Assembly: GCA_026874595.1 (NCBI GenBank)
Contig: CM049308.1
Location: 43,781,327-43,845,326 of the forward strand
Direction of reading: 5' to 3'
Length of the DNA stretch: 64,000 nucleotides
Origin: Sipunculus nudus
Taxonomy: Eukaryota > Annelida > Sipuncula > Golfingiida > Sipunculidae
Positions 1 to 11,793 of the stretch are shown in pieces. Position numbers and translations under genes: made by a program. The notes beneath the pieces are model-generated. The model made no database searches and was not told the origin of the DNA. It saw nothing but the letters and a program-made list of their open reading frames with translations. The first letter of the stretch is position 1; every line of letters begins with the position of its first letter.

Positions 1-111
1 ATTGCAACTTTTGAAGGCCGTTCTTAGCAGCAGTCTCGCATGCATGGGAGCCGTGTGTATTACGATTATTTGTTATTTATGAATTAAATATTTGCTGAAT
101 AGTTTTCGTGT

Positions 112-690
112 GATATATAACTTGTTATAAAATCTTGGTAATTGTCACCAAATAATACGTTTACAACAATCCTGCTATAACACACAGCGGCCCCATTCGT
201 TGGGCATGATCAAGCAAAATTGAAATAAAAGCCTACTTTAAACCCATTTTGGCATTATTTAGCAAAAACTATTTGTTTAAAACATAAAATGAATAAAAAG
301 CTGACATCGTAAAGAGTCACACAATGGCAGACGATGGTTTTAAAATAAAGTTTGAGTGCCACCATGTGCTGAAACACCCGGGTATTCTGCTAAGAATATT
401 TTGAACGGCTATATGCGGTGGGTGGTAAACAGAACAGCCACCTATTTCGTCCCAGCGTGCCTTGCGCGAACCACCTTGACAAAATGGCTCCCCACACGGA
501 AACTTTCTTCAGGAAAAAAACTTGCTTACCCCGACTGGCCACTTTTATTTTACCTTAAAATCACTCTTTTTCAAGTGTCATGTTTCCTATAAGTGCGTAT
601 CTCGACAAGGTTACTTCAGTTACTTTGATATTTAGTTAAGTTGACCAGCGATGTTTTCAAACGCACCAGCAAATTGTGACATGGAGCAAA
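112..690 (+). repeat. Dispersed repeat, inverted partner of 40462-41031
   Basis: This stretch matches the reverse complement of 40462-41031 over most of its length. Shared blocks include the ATG-containing segment near 324, the segment reading 'gctaagaatattttgaacgg' near 390-410, and the end 'caaattgtgacatggagcaa' near 670-690. The two copies differ by substitutions and short indels. An ATG at 324 opens only 26 codons before a stop, and the partner's equivalent ATG stops sooner in a different reading, so no shared protein is supported. I do not recognise the family. Confidence 0.7.
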
Positions 691-1119
691 GTCAACGTAC
701 AATGTGACAATGATAATACCGAAGTAACCGGTATGAAAATGATTTGAATCTTTTGAGTAATTCCAGAAAATGGAATTTTCTTAAAAATAAAGATTTCAAA
801 ATGTTACTTTTAGAATTAAAATATACAGTGACTTGAAATGGATCAGCAGAATATTTTTTCCGAAATAATGACAAATCAGTAGCAAACAAGAATACGGCAC
901 GGAATATAAAATCTGTATAAACAGGCAGAGGTTCACCGGCCCTTATGTCTTCCCAAACTTCATGCTTGAGTGACCCTGCAAAAAAGTGTTATAATGTGTT
1001 TAAATAAAATGCCCAAGGAATTTTAAAAGTGGACAGGAATGGCCGAGTCACAACCAACGCGTGTTCATTTCTAGATGATAGCTTGATTGTGTCTTATGTC
1101 AAATCAATCCGTAGTGAAA

Positions 1120-1245
1120 GTTGGTGCGGTTTTAAAGGGGGGTTCTTAGTATTTGAGCCCCTCGCGGTGTCTCACCTGGAATTTCGGCGAAGTCTGGGTG
1201 CGGTTTTAATCGGAAGTGCGGTTTTAAGTGGAGATTTTACAGTAT
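1120..1245. repeat. Possible right end of a TA-target DNA transposon
   Basis: The segment repeats the phrase 'gtgcggttttaa' three times and ends 'ggagattttacag' followed by TA. That terminus resembles the ends of pogo/Tigger-like elements, whose inverted repeats usually read CAGT-N-AAACCTC and which duplicate a TA. The corresponding left end is not visible, so it would lie upstream of the window. Resemblance is from the terminus alone. Confidence 0.3.
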
Positions 1246-1480
1246 CACTGTGTGACCAGCAGTGATAGTTGAGCAGCCCTGGGGATCAGGTGATGGGTTG
1301 TGACTAATTGAATATTTGCTGAGTGACCAGGAGTGACTGGCAGTGATGCTGAGTGAACATAGTTACTCCACCAGACACTATAGCTTGATGAGAGATGATT
1401 ATGACTGTGACAACCAGTGATCCTTGTTGGTGGGTGATTGACAGGTGACCAAGAGTGACCAGGAGTGAATCTGTGATAAG
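1246..1480. repeat. Degenerate minisatellite of 'gagtgaccag' units
   Basis: Short units such as 'gagtgaccaggagtgac' and 'gtgatgctgagtgaac' recur irregularly between about 1250 and 1470. The array is strongly decayed and has no clear fixed period. From 1481 to 1848 I see no gene or recognisable repeat. Confidence 0.5.
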
Positions 1481-1848
1481 TACTACTATTAAGCCAAAAG
1501 CACAGAAGTAAATCATGGTTTATTAATCAACTCTTGACCCAGTTTTATGTTAACAGAAATTTATTTGTACAACTGTTAATTTGTCTGTTATTTCCTTCTA
1601 ATGTAGCCAGTAGATTCAAAGACTAAACCTTACAGTTACATGCCTTGGAATTAATATGGACCAAACAATGAAGAATGCATCTCTTTACGGTCAAATCTTC
1701 AGCAGTTTAGGTTTTTTGTAAACCTGAAACCTGTGAAACAGCATGTATTTTTCTCCTGAAATTTGGGAACATTAAACCCATAAGGAGGGGAGATATCTCT
1801 CTGTTTTTGTAATGCAAAGAGTGTAATGATATGCTGTTTAGGTGTTTG

Positions 1849-2226
1849 TTTTTAGCTCTGCTGACTGTAAGTCATCTGAGCTATAGCTATCACCCTTTGT
1901 CCGTCGTTCCGTCCGGCCATTCTGCCATCCGGCCATCTGTCCATTAACAGGGCACAAATCATGACCGCTGGACCTGGAATCTTCTTACTTGACATCCAGG
2001 GAGGTCCATGAAAATTCTCCTTGAAAACTGGAATTAGGTCTCTGTTACCAATATTCTTCGAGCTATGGGGCCCCGAAGTACCCCCAGAATAAAGGAAAAT
2101 TTGATACAAAAGCTCAACTATCTGAACAACTGTTGCATTGATCACCATGATTCTTTGCATAGATATTGATAATGGAGTATTTCATCAGTTTCTGCAGACT
2201 GGTGGCGCTACCTATATTTTTTTTAT
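1849..2226 (+). mobile_element. Family A-II element, left part (continues at 7468)
   Basis: A slightly diverged family A left terminus (T-run, then AGCTCTGCTGACTGTAAGTC) is followed by a CCGT/CCGGCCAT simple repeat and about one ~337-bp A-II unit containing 'ttaacagggcacaaat', 'aggtctctgttacc' and 'gactggtggcgctacct'. It is interrupted near 2226 by an A-I element and A-II sequence resumes near 7468. No coding capacity is seen. Confidence 0.7.
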
Positions 2227-5200
2227 TTTTGACGATTGTCCGTCGTCCATCTGTCTGTCCGTCCGTCGGTCCATCCGTCCGTCCGTAGATGTGGCACATT
2301 TTGTAACCGTAGACCTAGGAACCTAAAATTCGGCATAGTGTTAGATGTCCCTAAGATCTCCTACCAAGCTGAAAACTGGGTCTTTGAGACTTTGTTCCTA
2401 TGAGAAATTAAGGAAAAACCTCAATTTTTTATTAAAAACCTATTTTCACACTTCAGGGCTGCCTAATATCAAAACCATCATCTGTTTTTCCTCATATTTA
2501 CCATAAATATTCCTCTATATAGTTCCTATGTACATGCCCGAAATTATGTCTGTATTATATAATTTAAGAAAGTTATGGGCCAGAACATAATCCATTTTGT
2601 AAAAAATCAGGAAAGATATTTGATCACTTAACACAAAACTTGTTAAAGCTATGGACTTTTTTTCAAGTAATATAACTTTAATTAATCAAAATTAAATTGT
2701 ATACCCAAAATTAGATCAAAATCTTTTAAATTTTTTAAAATATTAACAAAAATAAAAAATTGGTACCTTAAATTCTGCCTTACTTTGACCATGGCACGTT
2801 TTTTTCCTGTAAGTACTGTGGATTTAATTTTCTCAGCATGTTTTTGTTGGCATTTTGTCTGTTAACACCAAAAATTTGAAACCAGTTGATCAAAAACTGT
2901 AGATTTTATTCAAGTTTTCAAGCACCATGTAACATATTGTTTACATCAGGCTAGTGTTATGCAGTTTGCAAGAGCTCAGCTCCCCAGCTTAAGCTCTCAG
3001 TTCGTAAAATTTGGCATACAATTAGATGTCTCCAAAATCCCCTATCATGCCAAGAATTTGGTCACTAGGACTTAATACCTTTGAGATATTAATGAAAAAC
3101 TTCATTTTACAATTAAAAACCCATTGTTACACTTCAGTACTGCCTAATATCAAAACCACTGATCTGACTTTAATCATATATAATATACATGTTTTTCTAT
3201 ACATTCTCTGTGCACATGCCAGAAATGATGTCAGTATTGCGTAATTGTTTTAAGTTATGGGCCCAAACATAATGCACTTTGTAAAAATTCAAGAAATATA
3301 TTTACTCCCTTAACAAGGGGCTTGCTGAAGCTAGAGATTTTTTGTCAGGGATGTAACATTATTTAATCAAGATTCAATTGAATACCCAAAATTAGTTCTG
3401 AATTTTTCAAATTTTATAAGTTATTAGTATGAATATAAAATTAGTACCTTAAATTTTGCCCAACTTTGACCATTTCACTTTTGTTTCATGTGAGCTCTGT
3501 TTATATAATTTTCATGTCATGCACACAGAAGGATTTCAGTTTTTTAGTTTAGAAAGCTGAAAGAAATTGGCCAAAAATTGTAGCTTTTATTTATGTTTTT
3601 ATGAGACCATGTCAGACCTTGGCTCTCTCCAGCCACTCTTGAGTCACCTGTATGTTGACCTTGTTGAACTTTCAGCAAATTATGCACGCTTGAGGCGAGG
3701 CATATACTTGGGCAGCCAGGCAGCTTATGGCCAGCCACATTTGATCCAGGTGTCCAACCCAACTCATCTAGTAGTTTTAACCAACAACATAACAATAAAC
3801 AATAAATTAATCAATTTTTAGCTCAGCTGACTATAAGTCACCTGAGCTATAGTCGTGGTCCATTGTCCGTCGTCCGTCTGTCTGTCCGTCCGTCCGTCCG
3901 TCCGTAGATGTGGCACGTTTTGAAACCGTAAGACCTAGGAATCCAAAATTCGGCATAATGTTAGATGTCCCCAAGATCTCCTACCAAGCCGAAAACTGGG
4001 TCTTTTCGACTTCGTTCCTTTGAGAAATTAAGGAAAAACCTCAATTTTTTATTAAAAACCTATTTTCACACTTTAGGACTGCCTAATATCAAAACCACTC
4101 ATCTGTTTTTCCTCATATTTACCATAAATATTCCTCTATATAGTTCCTATGTACATGCCAGAAATTATGTTTGTATTATTTAATTTAAAAAAGTTCTGGG
4201 CCCAAACATAATGCATTTTGAAAAAAATAAGGAAAGATATTTGATCACTTAACACAAAACTTGTTAAAGCTATGGACTTTTTTCCAGTAATATAACTTTA
4301 ATTAATCAAAATTAAATTGTATACCCAAAATTAGATGAAAATCTTTTAAATTTTTTAAAATATTAATAAAAATAAAAAATTGGTACCTTAAATTTTGCCC
4401 AACTTTGACCATGGCACGTTTTTTTCCTGTAAGTACTGTGGATTTAATTTTCACAGCATGTTTTTGTCAGCATTTCAACTGTTAACACCAAAAATTTGAA
4501 ACCAGTTGATCAAAAACTGTAGATTTTAATCAAGTTTTCAAGCACCTTGTAACATATTGTTTACATCAAGCTAGTGTTATGCAGTTTGCAAAAGCTCAGC
4601 TCCCCAGCTTCAGCTCTAAGTTCCTTAAATTCAGCATACAGTTAGATGTCTCCAAAATCCCCTACCATGCCAAGAATTTGGTCACTAGGACTTAATACCT
4701 TCGAGATATTAATGAAAAACTTCATTTTTCCATTAAAAACCCATTGTTACACTTCAAGACTGCCTAATATCAAAACCACTGATGTGACTTTAATCATATA
4801 TAATATACATATTTTTCTATACATTCTCAATGCATATGCCAGAAATGATGTCAGTATTGCGTAATTGTTTTAAGTTATGGGCCCAAACATAATGCACTTT
4901 GTAAAAAATCAAGAAATATATTTACTCCCTTAACAAGGGGATTGCTGAAGCTAGAGTTTTTTTGCCAGGGATGTAACATTATTTAATCAAGATTCAATTG
5001 AATACCCCAAATTAGTCCTGAATTTTTCAAATTTTATATGTTATTAGTATAAATATAAAATTAGTACCTTAAATTTTGCCCAACTTTGACCATGGCACGT
5101 TTGTTTCCTGTGAGCACGGTTGATATAATTTTCATATCATGCACACAAGGATTTCAGCTTTTTAGTTTAGAAAGCTGAAAGAAATTGGCCAAAAATTGTA

Positions 5201-7469
5201 GCTTTTATTAATGTTTTTTATGAGACCCTGTCAGACTTTGGCTCTCTCCAGCCCCTCTTGAGTCACCTGTATGTTGACCTTGTTGACCTTTCATCAAATT
5301 ATGCACGCTTGAGGCGAGGCATACAGGAATCCAGGCAGCTTATGGCCAGCCACAGTTGATCCAGGTGTCCAACCCAACTCATCTAGTAGTTTTAACCAAC
5401 AACATAACAATAAACAACAAATTAATAAATTTTTATTGGTTTTTAATAACAAATTAAAGAAAAATAGAAAAGGAATTTGTTAGTTAATAATAACAGGAAA
5501 TTAACTTGCAGTTACTGATGATATAAGAATCTTGTATCGATGGGTAGAATGTCACATATTCCAAATAACACCATGCAGTCACCTATGGCATTTTTCAGTT
5601 CAATTTTAATGATAAAGAAGTAAATCATATTATTCATTACTAATCATTAGGGATCATATGAAGGAAATTAATGATAGACAAAGATGCAGTTGATAATATT
5701 AATCTAGATTCCTACTGTGTCTAGTGTGTACATTGATGTGAAATTAGTCCAAAATGAATTTTTTACAGTTATTTTTTAATATAAATAAAAGCCATAAACC
5801 AGGTACTTATGATCATTATTTAAATGTGTGAATTTTGTATATTCTGGATTCTCAACATCATTGTTTGGTGAAAATTGAATAAATACCAGACATGGTGCAA
5901 ATACTTTGTAATTGTATTTAAATACGAATATGATTATGTACTCCATTATAAAATTTCTTGCATAAAGAATGGGAATTCAGGTAAAAATGAAAGTATATGA
6001 ATACTCGTGCAAATACTTTCAAAATGTATTCATGAATGCATTCATGAATATATTCTTTAATATTATTTTAATAATCATATCAGTTATATTTCATTTTAAA
6101 AAATCATATGATTCTCTTATTATTTTTAATAAAAATTATATTTGGGACAATATTTGTAATTTTTTTTAATAAATAGTTGAACTCTTATATTATATGTTCT
6201 GCTTATATATAAGTTATATGGCCAAGTCAAAATCTGTGTGACAATAGTACTCCAATTGTTAATAAAATAAATGAAATCAATCCTCTTCCCTGTCTCCAAA
6301 GGTACTATCAAAATCAGACATAAGCTAAACAACAACAACTCATAATACAGCTTATATTTATTACCACACAAAACCAGCATGTGCCTCATTTCTAAATAAT
6401 ATTTTTTTATCATATATAACAGCTGAGCGTTGTGACCCATAGGTCCCTTGTTATTGTTTTTTAATAACAAATTAAAGAAAAATAGAAAAGGAATTTGTTA
6501 GTTTAAAATAATAGGGAATTAACTTGCAGTTACTGATGATATAAGAATCTTGTATCGATGGATAGAATGTCACGTATTCCAAATAACACCATGCAGTCAC
6601 CTATGGCATTTTTCAGTTCAATTTTAATAATAAAAAAGTAAATCATATTATTCATTACTAATCATTAGGGATCATATGAAGGAAATTAATGATAGACAAA
6701 GATGCAGTTGATAATATTAATCTAGATTCCTACTGTGTCTAGTGTGTACATTGATGTGAAATTAGTCCAAAATGAATATATCACATTTATTTTTTTTAAT
6801 ATAAATAAAAGCCATAAATCCAGGTACTTATGATCATTATTTAAATGTGTGAATTTTGTACATTCTGGATTCTCAACACCATTGTTTGGTGAAAACTGAA
6901 TAAATACCAGACATGGTGGGAATACTTTGCTATTGTATTTAAATACGAATATGAATATGTACTCCATTATAAAATTTCTTGCATAAAGAATGGGAATTCA
7001 GGTAAAAATGAAAGTATATGAATACCAGTGCAAATACTTTCCAAATGTATTCATGAATGCATTCATGAATATATTCTTTAATATTATTTTAATAATCATT
7101 TCAGTTATATTTCATTTTAAAAATCATACGATTGTCTTATTATTTTTAATAAAAATTATATCTGGGACAATATTTGTAATTTTTTTTAATAAATAGTTAA
7201 ACTCTTATATTATATGTTCTGCTTATAAGTTATATGGCCAAGTCAAAATCTGTGTGACAATAGTACTCCATTTGTTAATAAAATAAATGAAATCAATTCT
7301 CTTCTCTGTCTCCAAAGGTACTATCAAAAACATACATAAGCTAAACAACAACAACTCATAATACAGCTTATACTTATTACCACACAAAACCAGCATGTGC
7401 CTCATTTCTAAATCATATTTTTTTATCATATATAACAGCTGAGCCCCGTGACCCATAGGTCCCTTGTTT
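2226..7469 (+). mobile_element. Family A-I element, outer copy, split by 3815-6452
   Basis: The body starts within the CCGT microsatellite; its terminal hairpin is missing. It runs through the two ~680-bp A-I units to 'aataaattaatcaa' at 3814, is interrupted by a complete A-I copy, and resumes at 6453 with 'attgttttttaataac', the expected continuation. The right end is 'cagctgagccccgtgaccc' to CCCTTGTTTT at 7461-7470. The apparent duplication of ~1.02 kb (5440-6452 against 6453-7469) is therefore inner and outer copies, not a tandem duplication. Open frames of ~60-80 codons at identical places in other copies are accidental. Confidence 0.75.
3815..6452 (+). mobile_element. Complete family A-I element (~2.64 kb), inner copy
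   Basis: The left end is TTTTT then a palindrome at 3820-3848 with arms AGCTCAGCTGACT and AGTCACCTGAGCT and loop ATA, followed by a CCGT microsatellite (3865-3906). Two related ~680-bp units follow (near 3907 and 4590), then a unique AT-rich tail. The right end is 'cagctgagcgttgtgaccc' to CCCTTGTT. GCTCAGCTGAC at the left and a right subterminal CAGCTGAGC form an inverted pair. Flanks rejoin into continuous outer A-I sequence, which defines the insertion site inside a T-run. The architecture resembles Helentron-associated (HINE/DINE-1-like) elements; that class assignment is inference. Confidence 0.8.
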
Positions 7470-7907
7470 TCCCTCTATTTTTGAGTCTATTTTTGAGACC
7501 TTAAAAGATGCAGTCATCTGTAAACAGGACACAAATCCTAAGGACTGGACCTAGAATCTTCTCTCTTGACATGCAGGGAGGCCCATGAAAAGTCTCTGTG
7601 GAAACCTGGAATAAGGTCTCTGTTACCCATATTCTTTGAGCTATGGGGCTCTGAAGTACCCCCCAAAGTAATGGAAAATTTGATACAAAAGCTCAATGTT
7701 TCATCGCCCTTTGCAGACTGGTGGTGCTACCTGTATTTTTTTCGATTTTTTAAGAATTTTTTTCTCTTTTTTTGAGACCTCTTAAAAATTTGATACAAAA
7801 GCTCAAGTATCTGAACAACTAATGCATTGATCACCATGACTCTTTGCATGGATATTGATCATGGAGTGTTTCATCAGTTTCTGCAGACTGGTGGCGCTAC
7901 CTGAATT
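7468..7907 (+). repeat. Family A-II unit remnant
   Basis: This resumes the A-II array begun at 1849, containing 'ctatttttgagacc', 'ggacctagaatcttc', 'aggtctctgttaccc' and 'cagactggtggcgctacct'. There is a partial unit repeat near 7690-7780. It ends at 'ctgaattttt', where family C begins. Confidence 0.7.
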
Positions 7908-9499
7908 TTTAGTGAACCTGTGAGCTAATGTGATGGTGTGGCGGTGTCTGTCGGCCATCATCTGTATGTTAACCCATACTGTCTTGAAAACGGCAGGAGC
8001 TAGCATCACCAAATTTTTTGCAAATAATCATTCATCTAAAAAACTATATCGGGTTTTTTTTTTTTTTTCTAACTGCATTTTTTTAGATTTTATAGGGAAA
8101 AAGCTGAAAAAGCTTTAAAAATCTTCTTCTCCGAAACTGTTCAGCCAAATTGTCCAATATTTCACAGAAATGATCCCTGGAATAATCTTTCTCAAGTTTG
8201 TTCGAATGGTTCCTGTTCGGAGATTTTTGGCCAGGTTAAGGAGGTTGAACTTTGTTAACTGTGCAAAAGAGCATATTAAAATTTAAATCTCAGAAACGGC
8301 TGGAGCTATCATCACCAAATTTTATGCAAATGTTGGTTACATAGGTCATATCTGAAATTGAGGTATTGGTGGCGCCACCTGCATCGGCCTTTTTTTTACC
8401 GGGTCATCAGTGGCTGTATCACACTGAGGGCTACAAAAAACTTCTTCCCTGAAACCATATGGCCAAAATGTTTAATATCGCGCAGAAATGATCCTAGGGT
8501 AGTGCTTTCTAAAGTTTGTTCAAATGGTCTCTTTTTAGTGACTTTTGGCTAATTTATTGGAAGCTGAATTTAGTCATATGCCATAACATCCCATTTTAGC
8601 TAAGTGGCTACAAAGATCTTCTCAAAAACCACTGGGCCAAATTCTTAAATCTCTCACATTAATTATCCTCAGATGTTGATAATTCAAGTTTGTTCAAATG
8701 GTTTTGATTCAGTGCTTTTTGGCTGAGTTACAGAAAGCTGAACCTAGCCAGTTTGCTGTATCTTCCTATATGAGTTATAAACCTGCGAAACGTTTTTCAA
8801 CTGATGCCACTAACGCCAGTTTGTTAAATATTTTACAAGAATAATCCCTACAATAATTCTTATAATAATTTCATTAATGGTTCAAAATGAATGATTTTAT
8901 GGCTGAATTATGGAGATAGAATTGAGTCATTCTACCATATATGTTAGCTGTGTGATACTGTTACATCTAGCCTGGCACCAGTTTATCAGCATTTATAACA
9001 CCATGCCACTAGACATTTAGATTTCAGGCTATCTTTGGTGAATATTGACAAGAAAGTTTTTATAAAAACTTTTAAAATATTTAGATATATGATTTAAATT
9101 ATTCATCATACCAGACAATGTTACAATCATGGATATTTAGCTCTCTGTGGCTATATAAAGACAACTGTACGTGGATTATAAATTATTGGTATCCCTACTC
9201 AGCTTAACTCAAGAATTTGCCATCAATGAGATATATCTGTATTTTAATTTTGCATTCAGTATGCATCCGTAATAATTTTACATATATTCCTGATTTCTTT
9301 TTTATAATAAGTCAGCTGAAAAGCATTTTGTATTGGGAAAATAAATTTCAAAGTTATTTCAAGTAGGGACCACTTCTGTGTACAGATAGCAGCACTTGGT
9401 TTACCATTGGCAGATTGCCAGGGCCTTGATGTTGGCCATTAGCCAAGATGATGTCAGCTCTATAAATAGTTTTGGCACAGTGCCTGGATTGGAAGAAGT

Positions 9500-9745
9500 G
9501 CAGCCAGGTTTAGGTCAAGAGTTCACTCAGTGCAGTAGCTACATTCTATTTATAGCTTTGGCAGACTGCTCACTGCATCATATTTGGCACCAAAGTTCAG
9601 CCTGAATCTATGTATAGCTTTGGCAGACTGCCAACTGTGTCAGATTATGCAACAGGTCGAGTTCACTCAGTGCAGCCAGGTACAGGTCAAAAGTTCACTC
9701 AGTCTAGCCAGGTGCAGGTCAAGAGTTCACTCAGTGCAGTAGCTT
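9500..9745 (+). repeat. Minisatellite with AGGTCA-nn-AGTTCA motifs
   Basis: Units of the form 'aggtcaagagttcactcag' occur at 9512 and near 9717, with variants near 9655 and 9685, separated by 'tgcagccaggtacaggtca'. Each good unit contains AGGTCA, two bases, then AGTTCA, a DR2 spacing of nuclear-receptor half-sites. Receptor binding is inference. A related array lies at 60350-60870. Confidence 0.6.
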
Positions 9746-9894
9746 GAGGCAGCAATTTGTCACCGGTCACTCGTAGGCAATTGCTTTACCCACCTAAGCC
9801 TTGTCAGCCCAGTGCATCAAACTCTGGGGAAGTTTGATGTATTGGACTGATATTTTGACCTGACTGTGCGTCTTTGATGGTATTCTCATTTACA

Positions 9895-10925
9895 AGACAG
9901 GTGGTGCCACCTACATTGACTTTACAGTGTTTGCGCCTGCTTATTTCTACAGAGGAATTCGATGCATCAGCCTAAAATTGGGCATGTTTATACATATCGG
10001 GTAGCTTTATAGTGTACAAGACTGGTGGTGCCACCTATAATGATTTTTGCGCAGTGTATGTCCCTGCATATTTCACAAGAGGGGTTTGATATATCAGTCT
10101 GACATTGGGCATATGTATATATCTCTTCGTTGTATATAAGACTAATGGTGCAAGCTACAATCATTGTATCCGAGTTTTGCGGATACTATGTTTTCAGTCA
10201 GACGCCAACCCTGCCGCCATCGCCGCATAGGTTTCCGGAGAACTCCTCCATAACCACTGGGCAGAATTTTTTAAAATTTGGAATTATGATCAGTCACATG
10301 TGAATAGCTGCGCCCTCATATTTGGTCGACCTGTGACCTTTCCTCTCTGCCCAGCGTCCATTTGTGCGTCTGTTTCCACACATAAAGCCGCATATCTGGG
10401 GAACCGTTTGACCGATCAGGCTAAAAATTTTGCTCAAATGTAGCCCTTTGATAGCTTTATAACATACACTAAAAATGGTGGCGCCACCTGCAACCATTTT
10501 TGCACAGCGTCCATCTGTTCATCTGCCTTTGAATAATATCACACATATCTCAGCAGTGGTTTGACTTATCCACCTGAAATTTTGCAGGTTTATACATCCT
10601 GGACTGTTTCTCGATTTTGTGACAGGTGGCGACACCTACATTCAGGTTTACTCTGCAGACATTCAAGCTCATATCTCGGGAACCGTTTGACTGATTTGGC
10701 CAAAATTTTGCTTGTGTATAGATCTCACATAGCTCTTCATCATAAGCAAAACTGGTAGCACCACCTGCAACCACTTATGAACACTGTCCATCTGTTCATC
10801 TGCCTTGGGATAGAATCACTTATATCTCAGCAGTGGTTTGACTTATCCCCCTGAAATTTTGCAGGTTTATACATCCTGGACAATTTTCTCGATTTTATGA
10901 CAGGTGGCACCACCTACATTCATGT
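9895..10925 (+). repeat. Palindrome-centred module array, ~278-bp composite period
   Basis: The motif GGTGGCGCCACC (perfect at 10477-10488; variants near 9900, 10024, 10625, 10754, 10904) recurs once per module, flanked by 'catatctcgggaaccgtttg' or 'tcagcagtggtttgactta'. Corresponding palindromes at 10477 and 10754 are 277 bases apart. Equivalent arrays lie at 36640-37090, 39805-40460 and 63815-63975. Confidence 0.7.
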
Positions 10926-11793
10926 TTAAGCTGCAGACATCCATGCTAATATGCAATACACCTCACTCTATTCCCCTTGCCACTTACTCCATGCCTCACA
11001 TCACCAATCCCACTCTGATTTCTGCGGATACACATAGTCGCTTGTTGACTACCCATATTCTAGTTTTAAAATGTCCTCGTCTGAAACTTGCGGGTCTGAA
11101 ATGTCCATTTTGCTGAAATCATAATGACTAAGGTAGATATGCAGGACTTAAAAGGATCAGTATTAATTTTTAGCTCAGCTGACTATAAGTCATCTGAGCT
11201 ATAGTTGAGGTCCTTTGTCTGTCATCCGTCCGTCTGTCCAGCCGTCCGTCCGTCCGTAAGTCCGGATGACCGTCCGTAAGACTGGCACGTTTTGACACCA
11301 TTGGACCTACCAATTTGAAATTCGGCATACAGTTAGATGTCCCCAAAATCTCCTACCATGCTGAAAATTTAGTCAATAGGACTTCGTTCCTTCGAGATAT
11401 TAAAGAAAAACCTCAATTTTTTATTAGAAATCTATTTTCACACTTCAGGACTGCCTAATATCAAAACCACTTATCTGGTTTTCTTCATATTTACCATAAA
11501 AATATTCCTCTATATAGTTTCTATGCACATGCCAGAAATTAAGTCAGTATTATTTAATTTTAAAAAGTTATGAGCCCAAACATAATGGACTTTGTAAAAA
11601 ATTAAGGAAAGATATTTGGTCACTTAAGACCGAAAGTGTTAAAGGTAGGGACTTTTTTTCAGTAATACAACTTTAATTAATCAAAATTAAATTTTATACC
11701 AAAAATTAGATCAAAATCTGTTAAATTTTTTTAAATATTGGCAAAAATATAAAATTGGTACCTTTAATTTTGCCAAACTTTGGCCACGACACG

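Larger units (their letters stand above)
7906..11063 (+). mobile_element. Family C element, near-complete (~3.16 kb)
   Basis: The left end is TTTTT then AGTGAACCTGTGAGC and a GTC/GTG-rich simple stretch. The body has diverged internal modules ('aaaaacttcttc...gaaacc', 'gttcaaatggt...ttttggctgag'), a 'caggtcaagagttcactcag' minisatellite (about 9500-9740), and a module array centred on the palindrome GGTGGCGCCACC (about 9895-10920). The probable right end is a TAGTC/GACTA stem at 11036-11052 followed eight bases later by CTAG (11060-11063) and a T-run, a Helitron-like 3' arrangement. The same modules recur near 18496, 39052 and 51083. The sequence at 9175-9200 gives the uninterrupted version of the pogo-like insertion site at 52533. 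No Rep/Helicase frame is visible. Confidence 0.65.

Noticed and set aside
3965-4864. Recurrent 67-72-codon frames (MSPRSPTKPKTGS... and MSPKSPTMPRIWS... types) in many places
   Set aside because: They are the same stretch of the A-I repeat unit seen in every copy, on whichever strand the element lies. They have no recognisable domain, end at unit-specific stops, and the two types are just the two related ~680-bp units.
5440-7469. A ~1.02-kb tandem duplication of the A-I tail
   Set aside because: The boundary at 6452/6453 is the right end of an inner element followed by resumption of the outer one, so nesting explains it fully.
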